A stretch of DNA of 64,000 bases from Planoprotostelium fungivorum. Taxonomy: Eukaryota > Evosea > Variosea > Cavosteliida > Cavosteliaceae. The stretch spans positions 43,545 to 107,544 of the forward strand of contig MDYQ01000073.1 of NCBI GenBank assembly GCA_003024175.1, read 5' to 3'. The translations under genes and the position numbers were made by a program. Within the stretch, counting starts at the first letter, position 1. Each line of letters opens with the position of its first letter. The notes below the pieces were generated by a model. It had not been told where the DNA came from. It ran no database searches and saw only the letters and a list, made by a program, of their open reading frames with translations. Shown one piece after another: positions 40,520-52,045 of the stretch.

Positions 40520-40955
40520 GATGTCTGATTTCGCCAAGTACAGAAGGTGTATCATCTGTCTACACAAAGCGCCCATATGGTCTCGCAAATTCGTGCTCAC
40601 CTGCCAGCTGTTGGTGACTTCGTTCATAACTCTGAACCCGATTCAGTTGCTGTTTCTCGATAGGTATCATTCATGCTTTCTATTCACACCTGATGTCTGG
40701 ATAAAAGGAGGAGGCATCCAGATGGGTGTCGTTACGGAAGAGAGTAGTTCCACGCTCCAATTGCATCGGCCGTAGCGGCTCCGTTCTGCCCGTTGAAGTT
40801 GATGACAACGCTGACACCGGCTATTCTCATTATCACAGAAAAGCTGATATGAGGGAGGATGCACTGTGCGTCTGTATTCAATATGCGTTTATCATCTGTC
40901 CCGTCTTGTCTTTTCCCTCGACGTTGCCCTTATCGTGACGACTGATCCTCTTCAG

Positions 40956-41538
40956 CTTTGCCTCTTCTCGTTGTGCTTCTTCTCTGGATGACGCATCAAT
41001 CATATGCCAGCTACGAGTTGTGGTTGAATTTAAGGATGAGGAAAAGCTGAAATCAACTGACTCTCAGTGCATTGGAGAGCTACTATGTGGTCTGGCTACG
41101 TCAGAGCATTTGGTACTTGTTGTCAAGACAGACCTTAAGACCCGCTTTGATTTTTGGACTCCAAAAGACGGCTCCTACTCTGTTTGGAGGTAAGTGAAAT
41201 TTGGATTTTAATGCATAAATAACCCCATTGATGACTCAGCAGATATACACGTAATTTATTGATGTAGGTGTTCCGACATGCAAAAAGCCATGCAGCACAT
41301 CTCTCGATTTCTGTTGAATTCGTCTAAGCTTGCACTTTTCCGTGAGCTCAATATGGATCAACCTGAGCTCCGCGCCATGAAGCGAGTTCGCACAGCCTAT
41401 GATGGAGGCGTTGTTGAAGATATGCTCAATATTATCCCTGATCTACCCAAAGAGGAGAGACTTCCATGCTATGTGGAGATGATGTACTCTTGGTATAAAG
41501 ATTTGATCACTTATCCTATAACTTTCACGCAAATGTAG
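40956..41538 (+). CDS. Unrecognised protein, 5' end not found
   Basis: Two exons joined at a GTAAGT...GATGTAG intron (41190-41267): exon 1 includes ICQLRVVVEFKDEEKLKSTD and VVKTDLKTRFDFWTPKDGSY; exon 2 runs from SDMQKAMQHISRFLLNSSKL to MMYSWYKDLITYPITFTQM with TAG at 41536-41538. The GTAAGT donor and longer AT-rich intron differ from neighbouring genes. No start codon in phase was found before another stop, so an upstream exon or a truncated gene is possible. Composition resembles Crinkler-like multigene proteins only vaguely. Confidence 0.4.
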
Positions 41539-42017
41539 ACTGATGCATGAGTGAGATCAGTCCAATCGGTTCCTTGTTTCTCAGATGGATGTTACCAGCA
41601 GGGGAAAGGCTATCATCTATCATCTGATCACATGTTGGATCATCATCACAATCGTCTCATCACTCACGCAGATCTGCCGCAGTGTGTTCCGGGTGGCGAC
41701 CACAGTTCGACCCGAGTACCTGGATCACGTTAATGCACCGACGACACGAAGAATAAGATCGTATTTAATTTGATAAATGGATCATGTACGTACCTCCAAC
41801 AGCTGCCTCAAGGAGTCCGATGGGGATGTGAGACGCGTTGTACGTGTTGAGAGCGACAGATAACACCTGCCTTTCGTTCAGTGACGAGTGACACAGTTGC
41901 AGACTCACACGGCGGAAAAGCCGAGAAGAGACGAGGTTCGTTCTTGTTGTAGAGCGCCTGCCTCGTTGTTTTGAGAAAGTATTGGGAAGGAGCAACTTTT
42001 GCACACCCCGCGGAAGC

Positions 42018-43977
42018 ATGCAGGAGCATTTCGACCTCACTGAAGCCACCACCATCACGGAATGGAACAACGGTGACAGCACCTTGATGGAGGACGACCC
42101 AAAAGAGAAATGTGGAATCTTTGGCATCTATGCACCCGAATTAGATGGTATAGGTAGACTGATCTCTCTGGCACTCATTGCCCTTCAACACAGAGGACAG
42201 GTCGACCGATTGACATCATCACACATCGCTTACGATTGATTAGGAGTCTTGTGGAATCGTCACACAAGACAACATGGAGAACACTTATTTTAAAGCTGGA
42301 GTGGGTCTTGTCACGCAGGTAGATCCACATCAACATCATGTGATTCACTGACAACACTAGGTCTTCACAGAGGTCAACTTAAAGGAGATGAAGGGACACA
42401 TGGGTGTGGGTCACACTCGTTATTCCACAGCCGGAGGATCATCTCTCAACAATGCCCAACCATCTGTGGTGCGTAAATCGATCATCTCCTCCTCTCAGTC
42501 GACTCACTCATCACAGGTTCACACCTACCACGGAAAGATTGCCGTTGCAGAGAACGGAAACATCACCACACAAAAGAAATTGAGAAGAGAGATCTTGAAG
42601 GGAGGGTGAGTCCGTCATCTTGGACGTCGCCTCATGCGTTCAGTATCGCCTTCCAGAAAGAGAGTGATATCGAAGTCATCACACAGTGCATTGCGGCCAA
42701 TCCAGTGGGAGTAGATGAGAGCAACGGACCCAACTGGGAGGCCAGATTGAAGAGCTTCATGCAGAAGGTGAGATCTCTTCCATGTACCCTCTCATTGGAC
42801 ATCAGACTGAGGGTGCTTACTCACTTGCCATACAAACCCCCGATGGAATCTATGGATGCAGGGATTGCTTGGGAATGAGACCCCTCAGCATCGGTGAACA
42901 TTGATCACCATGTGCACATGACTGATGCATCGGATAGGTGTGATGACACTCACAAAAGAAGACGGAGGTGAGGTCCAACGATACTGCATCGCCTCAGAGA
43001 CTTGTGCTCTCAACCTCGTCGGTGCTTCTTACCTCCGTGAAGTGCAACCGGGTGAGTCATCCATCGCATCATCTGCATCGCATCTTCATCAGCACTCGAA
43101 TCCAAACGACTGAAACTGGTGATAGGTGAAATCATTCGCATCGATGAGGATGGACTTCACTCGTCGATGGGAAGAGAGTCTGTTCGTCAGGCCCTATGCA
43201 TCTTCGAGTACGTGTACCTCGCCAGACCAGACTCATACATCGAAGATCAGCTGGTCTACAGTGTCAGACAGAGACTGGGGAGACAGTTAGCCAAAGAATC
43301 ACCCATCGATGCTGACGTCGTCATCGGAGTCCCCGACTCCTCCCTGCAGGTGTGATCTCTCATCCACTCTTGGCGGGACTAATGACACGCCACACAGGCT
43401 GCCATGGGATACGCTCAAGAGAGTGGTATTCCCTATTTGGACGGTCTGATGAAGAATCGTTACATCTACCGCACTTTCATTCAGCCGACGCAAAAAGAGA
43501 GAAAGTCGGGCATCGATCTCAAGTTCAACCCCTTGGTGGAGAACATCCGCGGAAAGAGAGTGGTACTGGTGGACGACTCCATCGTCAGAGGCAACACCTT
43601 GGCTCATCTCTTGAAGGTACGTTGTAGATGATCGTGACAGTCAGATGACGTCACAACAGGTAGTGAGAAATGCGGGAGCGAAGGAGGTCCACGTTCGTAT
43701 CTCCAGTCCTCCTCTCATCAGCCCCTGCTTCATGGTGAGACGAAGGTAGTGACGAAGGATGACGTCATCACAGGGTATCGACTTTGCCACGACGGACCAG
43801 TTGGTGGCTCACAACAAGACCAACGATGAGATCTGTCAGATCATAGGGGCTGATACGCTGGCCTATCTGACGAACGAGGGACTCGAGTCGGCAGTCAAAG
43901 CGGGTCTTCCTTCAACACAGAAGGGTGGCTACTGTGGAGCTTGTTTCACAGGGCAATACCCTCTCGAGGCGAGATAA
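42018..43977 (+). CDS. PPAT: Amidophosphoribosyltransferase (glutamine PRPP amidotransferase)
   Basis: First committed enzyme of de novo purine synthesis: PRPP plus glutamine to 5-phosphoribosylamine. Starts [17 protein letters not shown] short propeptide precedes the N-terminal nucleophile Cys in [13 protein letters not shown]. The glutaminase domain includes [22 protein letters not shown] and ENGNI. The phosphoribosyltransferase domain has VVIGVPDSS and the PRPP loop [13 protein letters not shown]. The C-terminal [11 protein letters not shown] matches the conserved end of the family. Eight or more introns of 35-50 nt; all exons join in phase, TAA at 43975-43977. Full-length and cytosolic. 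Confidence 0.95.
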
Positions 43978-44035
43978 TGGGTGAGGCGAATTACTGAGAG
44001 GGATAGGTCGATGAGTGGTAATGAGATAAAGATTT

Positions 44036-45610
44036 CGATTGTCTGTCTTGATGTCTTCCTCTTTTTCTGGTCGTGTTGATTCGGAAACAGATAAGATCTG
44101 AGAACACATATTTTTGCAGGAATACACAACAGACATATCTTTCAGCTAACCGTCCACCGTTCGGACCCACTGGAATTTATTCTATCCACCGAGCAAAGGA
44201 TGCACCATCCGATGCTGCATCTGGTCCTCTTCTTGTGTTGTTGCCCATACTCTCGTGGGACAACAGTTCTTACCCGTTAATTCTCAGAACATCAGTCAAG
44301 GTAAAGTTGTAAGGTTCTCGAGGCGTTCTCACGTTTGTCCGAACAGTTATCAATCTTGCCAACCAACCTGTGGTCATTCTCAGCTTCTCTGGACTGACAG
44401 TTTTCGATGACTTATATCTCAATAGTAGTAATCATCCTGCTGTGCAAACGTGGAGACTGCAAACGGACCCATTAACGCCTCTGGTCAATCTATCCGCACA
44501 CTCAGTGGAGGATCTGCCAAGGTGAAGAGGAGAGAAGAGAGGTGGCTGACGAGCGAAGGTGCAAGGAGGGGCGGTCGATATCAGCGGCAGCTTCAAGAGC
44601 GTCAATCTGATTCATTTATCCGTCACCAACAGTAGTTCTCTGATGCAAACTGAGAGGTGACACACGGGAGAAAGTGAATTCAATTGAAAAGGAGGATGTA
44701 TCTCTGTCGATGGTAACATACAGAGTCTCTACAGAATCCATCACGGTCCACAATTGCTCCACGAAGATGTATGGAGGAGGTACGTGAGGGTCATCCTATC
44801 GAGTGGTTGATTCCTCCAGGCATCTTCATCTCCGGATCTGAGTGGCGTCAGCTGTCTGAGATCCGTGAAAAAAGGAGAGGAACTCACGGAGGTCGAGTTA
44901 GTGACCATGGTATTTGATGTTGTCAAGGGAATGGTGTACCTCCAGACAAAGAACGTCATTCACAGGTTAGAAAATCGTTGTAGATGGAGGATTGAACACC
45001 TGCAGGGATATTGCAGCGAGAAACATGTTGTTAGACACCACCCGTAGAGTCAAGGTGGGAGATCTCTTCACTGTGAAGCTGAATGGAAGGATAGATATCT
45101 GATTTCGGTCTGAGCCGAGAGAGCGATAGCAAGCAGATACCGTACAAGTGGACGGCACCGGAGGTCATTCGAAAGGGAACTAGCACTATGCAATCTGATG
45201 TGTGGAGCTTTGGTGTCTGTGCTTGGTAAGTTTTCCTTTTATGTTGTCAGACGACTGACGCTCATTCACAGGGAGATCTTTAGTTTCGGTGAATGTGAGA
45301 GGATTCTACACTTATTGTGATTCACGTGCTGATGCGTACAGTGCCGTACAATATGATGGACAACCGACAGGCGGTAAAACACGTGGAAAATGGGAAGAGA
45401 ATGGACAAGCCCGCACGATGCCCTGAAGAAGTGTGGAAGATCATTCTGAGCTGCTGGAGCTACGAGCCAGAATCAAGACCCACCTTTGTCAGCATCAGGA
45501 AGCAGATTCTCAAATTGTACGGAGAGAATCTCAAAGACGTGATGAAATCCACTGGCTCTCACGTGGCTCCACCTCCTCAACATACGGTGAACGAAGGCAA
45601 TGTATTGTGA
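44036..45610 (+). CDS. Tyrosine-kinase gene with beta-helix-like ectodomain, N-lobe missing
   Basis: The 5' half encodes repeats typical of parallel beta-helix/Pmp-like surface proteins ([59 protein letters not shown]). The 3' half is a kinase C-lobe with true tyrosine-kinase signatures: [60 protein letters not shown]. Between them (about 44760-44860) there is no room for a membrane helix, Gly loop or catalytic Lys; the kinase resumes at [20 protein letters not shown]. The gene is therefore truncated internally by deletion, or the assembly is collapsed. The 5' start and signal peptide were not identified. Intact relatives would be receptor tyrosine kinases. TGA at 45608-45610. Confidence 0.6.
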
Positions 45611-46143
45611 TTGAATGTTGATAGTACCACACAATGAGAGGAGATAAAGAATGCAATGAAGAGGAGATGATGGACATGAACCAGGGTTATACGATTCAGA
45701 CCCCATCAGAATATAGCTTCAGCCCTGAGATTGGTGGAACGTACCACCAAAAGTAGACATCAAATAAATTATCACAAGATCATCGTCGTGTACCACGAGC
45801 ACGCTTTGTACAATTTTTATTGGACATCAACATTCGTCGCCTTGCATACAAAGTTTATGGCGTCAAACCGATGGAAGGTGTCTTGGTTGATTCGGTGGCA
45901 AGAATGATTTCATATATATACGACCGGAGTTAAACCACTTCTACAGCGCGTTTCCAGCGCTTTTGATAATTTATGAAATAAGATGAATATTAATTCGAGT
46001 GTCATCAAAATGGTTATTTTGTAGCTTAGCAGTCCGAGCCCAAGGCCCTTCGTTTCGTGAGATTATAACATTTCCAGTGGTTGGTGTTGAACCAATGCAC
46101 CAAAGAGCGAAGAAAGTGAACAAGACAGCGTGATTTTATGTGG
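45611..46143. other. Convergent intergenic region
   Basis: 533 bases between the 3' ends of the tyrosine-kinase gene (+) and NPL4 (-). AT-rich with no accepted gene. Terminators and polyadenylation signals (AATAAA-like at about 45767) are expected here. Confidence 0.3.
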
Positions 46144-48380
46144 TTATCGAGAATAATAGTACTCCAGAGCGGCCTCAACAGTGGTATAATTGGTGGCAAA
46201 GAGAGATTCCCTCGCCGAGTTTTCGTCAATCCCCAAGCTCATCATCATGGTCATCAAGTCTCTCTCTTTTGGATTTCCTGCTGTACTAGCCTTGTTGGTT
46301 GGTGCTGCACTCTGAGCGTTGCCATTATCGTTTCCTGTATCAGTCAGTCTCCTTCCAACTATGGAGATCACCTCTCGATATCAGCTCATCTCGAATCATC
46401 TTGGCCCTCTCCTCCACTTGTTGATCACCCTTGATGGCTCGGATGACTGTGTTCAGCTCGTCCTGCTCTGCGTTACTTCTCTTCTATATCTATCCTCACC
46501 CTCGGAAGAATGCGTGTGAGGTGTACCAAGAGGTGGAAGTCAGAGAAGGACTCTTTGGGTGAGGTTCTCTTCCTGAGGTGAGCGGACACGGTGTTGCTGT
46601 TGATGTTCTCTCCTCTGTTCTCGATGGGGAAGTCTGTGGTGAGGAACAATCGCTCCACAGCTTCACCCTCTTTGGGTGTGCTGCAGGTCATGGGAATGAT
46701 GAAAAACTCTGTGGGTACGTAGGGATTCGCCATCTGGTTCATTCAGTGCATGCACCCCTCGTGCATCTCACTTGTATGACATCGATGTTGTACTCGTTCT
46801 TCCCCGAATAACTGACTTCGGGGACGAATTTAGTCTTTGACTTCTTGACTCGGACCATGTTGTTCTGCTTTGACTCTCTGATAATGCTGTCCGCTACCAA
46901 CGACATGCACTGATCGCTCGTCTGGTATCCTCCCAGCTCCACACCGCCCTCCTTGTTTCCTGCTCCCTTCAGCTTTGCTCGTTCTCTCTCCTCACCTCTC
47001 ACCACCACAGACACAAACTTGGAGCCCATGAAGTTGGCAGTGGAGAACTTGCAGGGAGAGAGGTGCTTATTCTGCATCTTTGTGCTGCGGATGATCTCCG
47101 AGGGTGTCATCTGCACGGCCCTCTCCTGGATCTTTCCGTTCTCCGTGAGGAGGTCAGTCCATATGAACCCGATCTTCCTCCATCCCAATTCAGCTGCCAT
47201 CTCATCCACCTTCCCCTCTTCTGGATCCTCCTGCAGGACACTCTCCCCTCGGTTGCTCCTCTGAGGAGGCTCGTAGATACCGAGGACCACTGCTGTGATT
47301 CCCAGGGGGATGTTGGGGTGAACTACGTACTTGCCGTACAAAAATCCCACTCTCTGCTCTCCGGTGGACCTTGGATGATCAGTCGAGCAGAGATGTCTCT
47401 CTACCTCCAACGATGAATGAACTGATCCACCAGCGTGGGGGATTGAAAGAGGATCTGATCGATGTGTCGGTAGGGCTGTCCCTGCACTCGTATGGGTGCT
47501 GGTTGACATTGTGTACAGATTCCCTCGGGCCACGGTGGATGACGATCGCACTCCTTCTGCTTGTAGCTCTCTGGGCTGATCACCCTGGCTGTACTCCTGA
47601 TGATCTTCAGCCATATCTTCTCTGAAAAGCACTCACTTGTTCGCATAGGCTGAGTTTTGTTGCATTTTACGCACATAAGCTGTAAACGGAATAAATTTGA
47701 CTCCCTGGCTCTTGAATGGTTCGTATTCCAGTATGGCCCATGGCTGTCGATTGTCATTCCCTCTTCTCCATCGATATACTTACAGCAATTGGCATACATT
47801 GCATGCACTTCCCGTTAGGACCATGATTGCAACTGTGATTCTTTTACAAGGTTGTAGGGAGCTATCACTCACTACTTGGGATTGTATTTCTGTTGTAACC
47901 ATCCGTCTGCCTTGCCCAGTTGAACATCGACCTCATCTTCCACTACCGCTCCATAACCACTCTCTTCGATTTGATTCTTCTCTTTCTTCTGTTTTCTGGA
48001 TCAATATACACCCCCTCACAACATGTAGAGGAATCACCTCTTCAGTCGGATTTTCCGTTCCGTGTAAGTAGATCATCTCTCCGTTTCTATAGAATATTCA
48101 GTCACCATCTCAGAAGAAGTCACCATCTGAGAAGAAATTTACTAACTTGAAATTCAGCTGACGGAGGGTGACTTGATCATCTTTCAGTGGAGAAGTGTTT
48201 CCTGGGTCTTTCGAAAAAGAATATGTGTGGAACTTTGATTTGGAAGTGATCTGAGCTGCATCAGATGGATGTGATTGGGTGATGCACCTTCTGTATCAGC
48301 TGAGCGAACGTGGTCTCTTCCGTAGCCTCTACTCGCTCAGTGCCTAGTTTAGAACGAATTCTGATAATGAGAGGGGCCAT
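46144..48380 (-). CDS. NPL4: NPL4, ubiquitin-binding cofactor of Cdc48/p97
   Basis: Starts MAPLIIRIRSKLGTERVEA at 48380, the UBX-like fold that contacts Cdc48. The core has the NPL4 zinc-finger/MPN landmarks: ICTQCQPAPIRVQGQPYRHIDQI, FQSPTLVDQFIHRW, QRVGFLYGKYVVHPNIPLGI, AVVLGIYEPPQ, IGFIWTDLL and KFVSVVVRGEE. The C-terminus, after a small exon (ELNTVIRAIKGDQQ region), is a UBA domain: MMMSLGIDENSARESLFATN, YTTVEAALEYYYSR with TAA. With Ufd1 it recruits polyubiquitinated clients for unfolding and ERAD. Some exon joins between 47640 and 48260 are only approximate. Confidence 0.88.
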
Positions 48381-48640
48381 GGTGCTTCTGGGAGAGGAAA
48401 ATTGATTTCTGGTGACGAGGAATGTGTTGTAGTGATGACGTTTTTTCTTCGTCCAACATTTTCCCGAAACCCGAGAGATCGCATACGACCATGGGGGAAG
48501 CGTGAGTTGAGCGCAATTGATTCCACTGATTCTCTCAAGCACTATGGAAGAGATAGACCGAATGATGTCCGGTGAGGATACATGCAACGTTCTCAATCTC
48601 ACCCCATCCAGAACTTGGACTACGTCAAGAACCCGCGCAA

Positions 48641-50043
48641 ATGAAGAGAGATATCTCTGAGAATGAAGTGGACGATCTCCTCACAGAATTGGGTGTCAAC
48701 GCCGCAATCAGCCCCCCGGCCCCCGGAGGAAGAGGCATGTCTTCTGGTCCAGGAAGGGGTGTCTCCTCTGGACCTGGTAGAGGCATCTCTTCTGGTCCTG
48801 GAAGAGGCATCTCCAGCGGCCCCGGAAGAGGTTTCTCAAGTGGACCAGGTAGTAGCACATCTGTCGAAGGGACTGACGAGGATAGGACGTGGGGCTGCGG
48901 CTCCTGAGAGTGCTGGTCGCTCGCGGCCGTTGGCGACTCACACACCAGATGGAAGGCCCATCATCCACACAGGACCTCCATGTGCTCACTGTAACGAGAT
49001 GATCATCGGTCGTGTCATCTCTGCCCTTGGCAAGACGTATCACCCGCAGCACTTTGTGTGCCACCACTGTAACAAGCCCTTTGTCAATGGACAATTTGTG
49101 GAACACGATGGATACGCTTACTGTGAGACGGACTACAACCAGCTGCACTGTCCTCGTTGCAATAACTGCGGCCTGCCCATCGTAGACCGCTGCATCTCTG
49201 TGGCCGATCACAAGTACCACCCCGAACACTTCAACTGCACTGGATGTGGAAAGAACCTGGTAGGCTGCACGTTCAAAGAAGACGAGGGAGACATCTACTG
49301 TAACTCTTGCAAAGAGAACCGCACCCAGAGGATCGGTGAGTGCAGAGGAGGATGATGTCTCACAGAGGCAGGACCCAAGGCAGAGATCTGTGCCAAGTGC
49401 AAGAAACTCATCTACGGGGAGTTTGTCATCCTCAAGGGCCAGAAGATGCACGCAGAGCACTTCCGATGCGAAGAGTGTCGCTGTGAGTTCAGAGGAGGAA
49501 ACTGTCACGAATACGAAGGAAAGTTGTACTGCGCTGAGGACTACGCCAAGATCATCCGTAACACGTGTGCCTCCTGTGGTAAACCCATTCTGGGCCGTAG
49601 TATCACTGCTGTTGGTGAGTGGAAGAGAGAGAGAGAGGAAGCTGACAGAATCAGGGAGAATGTGGCACCCCGAACACTTTGTGTGCTTCATCTGCCACGA
49701 GCCCTTCCCCGGCAGTAACTTCCACGAGAAGGACGGGAAGGCGTACTGTGATGCCCACTACCTCTCTGAGTTTGGAACACCCTGTGCCAAGTGCAACAAG
49801 CCAGTCATCCACGGAGCCATCACCTTCCTGGAGAAGACGTACCACACGGAGCACTTCTGCTGCAGTGGATGTGATGGAGTACTCAAGAAGGGCGAAGTGA
49901 TGGAGTGGGAATCGAAGCCCATGTGCATCAAGTGCTACGACAACCTTCCCAGGGATCTCAGGAAGAAGGTGGAGAAGAAGAAAGAGGAAGAGAAGAAGGC
50001 CCTGAAGAAGAGAGAGAAGGAGGAGAAGAAGGCCAATAAATAG
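48641..50043 (+). CDS. LD-motif, five-LIM-domain protein (paxillin/PINCH-like)
   Basis: N-terminus MKRDISENEVDDLLTELGV resembles a paxillin LD motif. About five SSGPGRG repeats follow, and a 37-nt intron at 48849-48885 joins them in phase to GRGAAAPESAG. Five LIM zinc fingers occupy 48980-49980, beginning CAHCNEMIIGR, CPRCNNCGLPI, CAKCKKLIYGE, CASCGKPILGR and CAKCNKPVIHG, each with the full set of Cys/His ligands. The tail is a Lys/Glu helix (KKKEEEKKALKKREK) ending with TAG at 50041-50043. LIM proteins of this type link adhesion complexes to actin. Two further introns (49336-49367 and 49615-49655) interrupt the LIM region. Confidence 0.9.
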
Positions 50044-50403
50044 TTGTACTGTAGCATCATCACAAACAGTAACCTCGCCGATTTATTGGTTCAAAGACAG
50101 AAGAGAGGTCTAGCAGCTTGGTGCACAGGGATCCTGCTCGCTCCACAATCCCGTTGCGAATTGAGCGATGTGATTGTCCACAAAGGAGTTGCACTGTCCA
50201 TCATTACCTCCAACCCCTTGATCCACTCACCCTTTCAGAACCAGCGCAGTGAGAGAGAGCCATCTTGTGCAGGTGATCTAACCTTGTGGGATAGATCTTG
50301 CTGGAGTTTACTGCGTGGTGAACTTTCTTGCAGATGCTGCATTGCTCCTGGCTTGCATTCAGTGATTACATTCAATAGCTTGTGTATCTCACCACGTTGG
50401 AAG

Positions 50404-50831
50404 ATTTGAGACTTGCAGAGGAAGTCGTTCCTGGGGTGGTATCTGAAGGGCAGTACCCTGTTGAATCATCAATTGTTAATCAACAAAAAATGTTAATGTT
50501 GTTGTTGTAGTAATCTCACCAAGACTGCTGCAGATCTGAGGAGGTTTCTCTCGCTCAACAATGTCGCGGATAATAATTGTAGCGTACGAGTTGATAAAAT
50601 CCACACACTGCTCCCATCAGACATAGACACCATAATTTACACACAGCGCTCTGGTAATTTTGGGGTACGTATGGACAGATACCCTCAACGATCTTTGTTA
50701 TCTGCTGTTGTGTGGAGGATATTGTTATGTAACTGATTTACCATCAGAAACAGCTCCAACGCTCTCTCACCCCTCCGCAGTATAGAGAGTCAACTGGCAA
50801 AGAATACATGCATAAGTTGTCTGTGCAATAG
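50404..50831 (+). CDS. Putative short gene, unrecognised
   Basis: Three protein-like exons: DLRLAEEVVPGVVSEGQYPV (50404-50450), KTAADLRRFLSLNNVADNNC and VRVDKIHTLLPSDIDTIIYT (50520-50670), and after a GTACGT donor and AG acceptor near 50748, KQLQRSLTPPQYRESTGKEY ending KLSVQ with TAG at about 50829-50831. The frame may extend upstream into 50044-50400, which is open directly after the LIM stop codon. No family recognised and no start identified. Confidence 0.35.
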
Positions 50832-51144
50832 GAACCAATAGAAGGAGGAGGACAATAGAACTTATCGGCTTCATCGTGTTCCGTCCTCTTCGTTCTGTCC
50901 TTCCCTTGAAATTTCTAGATTTTATTCATTTATTCCGCTCGGGTGCTGGCGATGGCCCACCCAGCACCGCCTGAGTACCCATCTCAGATTCTCTAGCAGT
51001 GCGAATAGTCTTGTTGATACAAGTCGTGCTTGGCTGTTAGATCCAAAATTGCCTTTCAGAGGAAATTTTTTGGGGGGCGATGAGATGATGATCAGAAGAT
51101 GGGAAAGTTTTCTTTCGAGACAATTGTTTATATGGACAGGGATA

Positions 51145-51318
51145 TTACGACGCTTCTACTGGAGTGTTAGCCTCTGCTCTCTCCTGTCTTGAATCGGCTC
51201 TGTCGCATTCGAAGCTTGTTCTTCCGTTCTTGGTGTTCTCCTCCAGTATAGCATCGCTACGGAATCCGTAGTAGTCAATTCTCTTGTTCTTTCTCTGAGT
51301 GGTGATGTTTCTGGGCAT
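51145..51318 (-). CDS. Possible small protein (57 residues)
   Basis: Complete ATG-to-TAA frame beginning MPRNITTQRKNKRIDYYGFR and ending EANTPVEAS. Basic N-terminal half, acidic C-terminal half. Composition is protein-like and the frame is isolated in an otherwise empty 300-base stretch. It may be a first exon or a genuine short gene. Confidence 0.3.
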   Translation of the reverse strand: MPRNITTQRKNKRIDYYGFRSDAILEENTKNGRTSFECDRADSRQERAEANTPVEAS

Positions 51319-51450
51319 CTTCTCTTATGTGGTACTGAGCGGGTGTTTTGTGGTTTGGTGTTTGTAAAATAATAACGCTATCCGGTCGCGGAGACCTGCC
51401 GACGTTTGTAAACCGAAATTTAAAGTTGTAACCCAAAGTTTGGAAGAGCA

Positions 51451-51605
51451 TCAAATAAAAAGAGGGTATTATAGTGCATTTATCTACAACTCATCACACA
51501 CTGAATACTTGCTTCCTGTGAACAGTTTGTAAATTCTCTGCAAAACATTTGTAAGCTTTTGTGCCCAGAGCATGCTTTATACAGACTGGGTAGAAATCAC
51601 TGCAA
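51451..51605 (+). repeat. Dispersed ~155-bp repeat, copy 1
   Basis: Starts atcaaataaaaagagggtat and contains tattatagtgcatttatcta, a cacactgaa...cttcctgtg block, ctctgcaaaacatttgtaag and agcatgctttatacagac before gaaatcactg. The same blocks in the same order and spacing occur at 63276-63432 and 63618-63775, and inverted at 61030-61180. It abuts the truncated duplicate of the Myb-like ORF. Confidence 0.8.
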
Positions 51606-51607
51606 AA

Positions 51608-52044
51608 CATCCCGTCTGGCCAGCTCCAACTGATTACGGGGATATTGTGTGTGTCTCCGTGCTCAGGGAACCATTCTGTAGTCGTGGTCTGGATAGAAGG
51701 AGTGGGGACATATGCTGGTGGAGGCGGAGCGCATGGGGCAGGTGCGTGGTGAGATCAAGGGGGGGTCGACGGCACTGACGTAATGTTGATGCTTGAATTT
51801 GAGGAGGCGCTTTGTGGTTATGCCGATGGTTGCCCAAGCGCGCCTCTGATGAGATCTCCAACGCGATCGGATGATGGGTTCTCTTCTTCGGAGTCTTCTC
51901 CAGAATCAAGTCCCCCGTACTTCTCGTCTTCGTCTTTCTCCCTTTCTATCAATATTGTCAGAAGTGTCCATGGATGATTGTGACGATGCGATCGATGATT
52001 GAAAGCCCACCCATTTGTTTCTTGATGCGAGCAACGCAGTTCTG
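51608..52044 (+). repeat. Tandem duplication, unit A
   Basis: Near-identical to 52161-52599 (offset about 553-555 bases, roughly 12-15 substitutions and a two-base indel near 51965). It carries only the middle of the minus-strand Myb-like ORF and ends at the undetermined base N at 52045. The left edge is fused directly to the dispersed repeat copy 1. Confidence 0.9.
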
Positions 52045-52045
52045 N

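Noticed and set aside
40521-40775. Membrane-like protein beginning just after tRNA-Gln
   Set aside because: No domain, no in-phase splice partner, and composition like random AT-rich sequence.
48845-48905. Frameshift between the GPGRG repeats and LIM domains
   Set aside because: A 37-nt intron at 48849-48885 restores the frame exactly.
50044-50409. Readthrough extension of the LIM protein (121 codons in the same phase)
   Set aside because: The protein already ends with a typical Lys/Glu helix; the following sequence has no LIM or related motif and is more likely intergenic or another gene.
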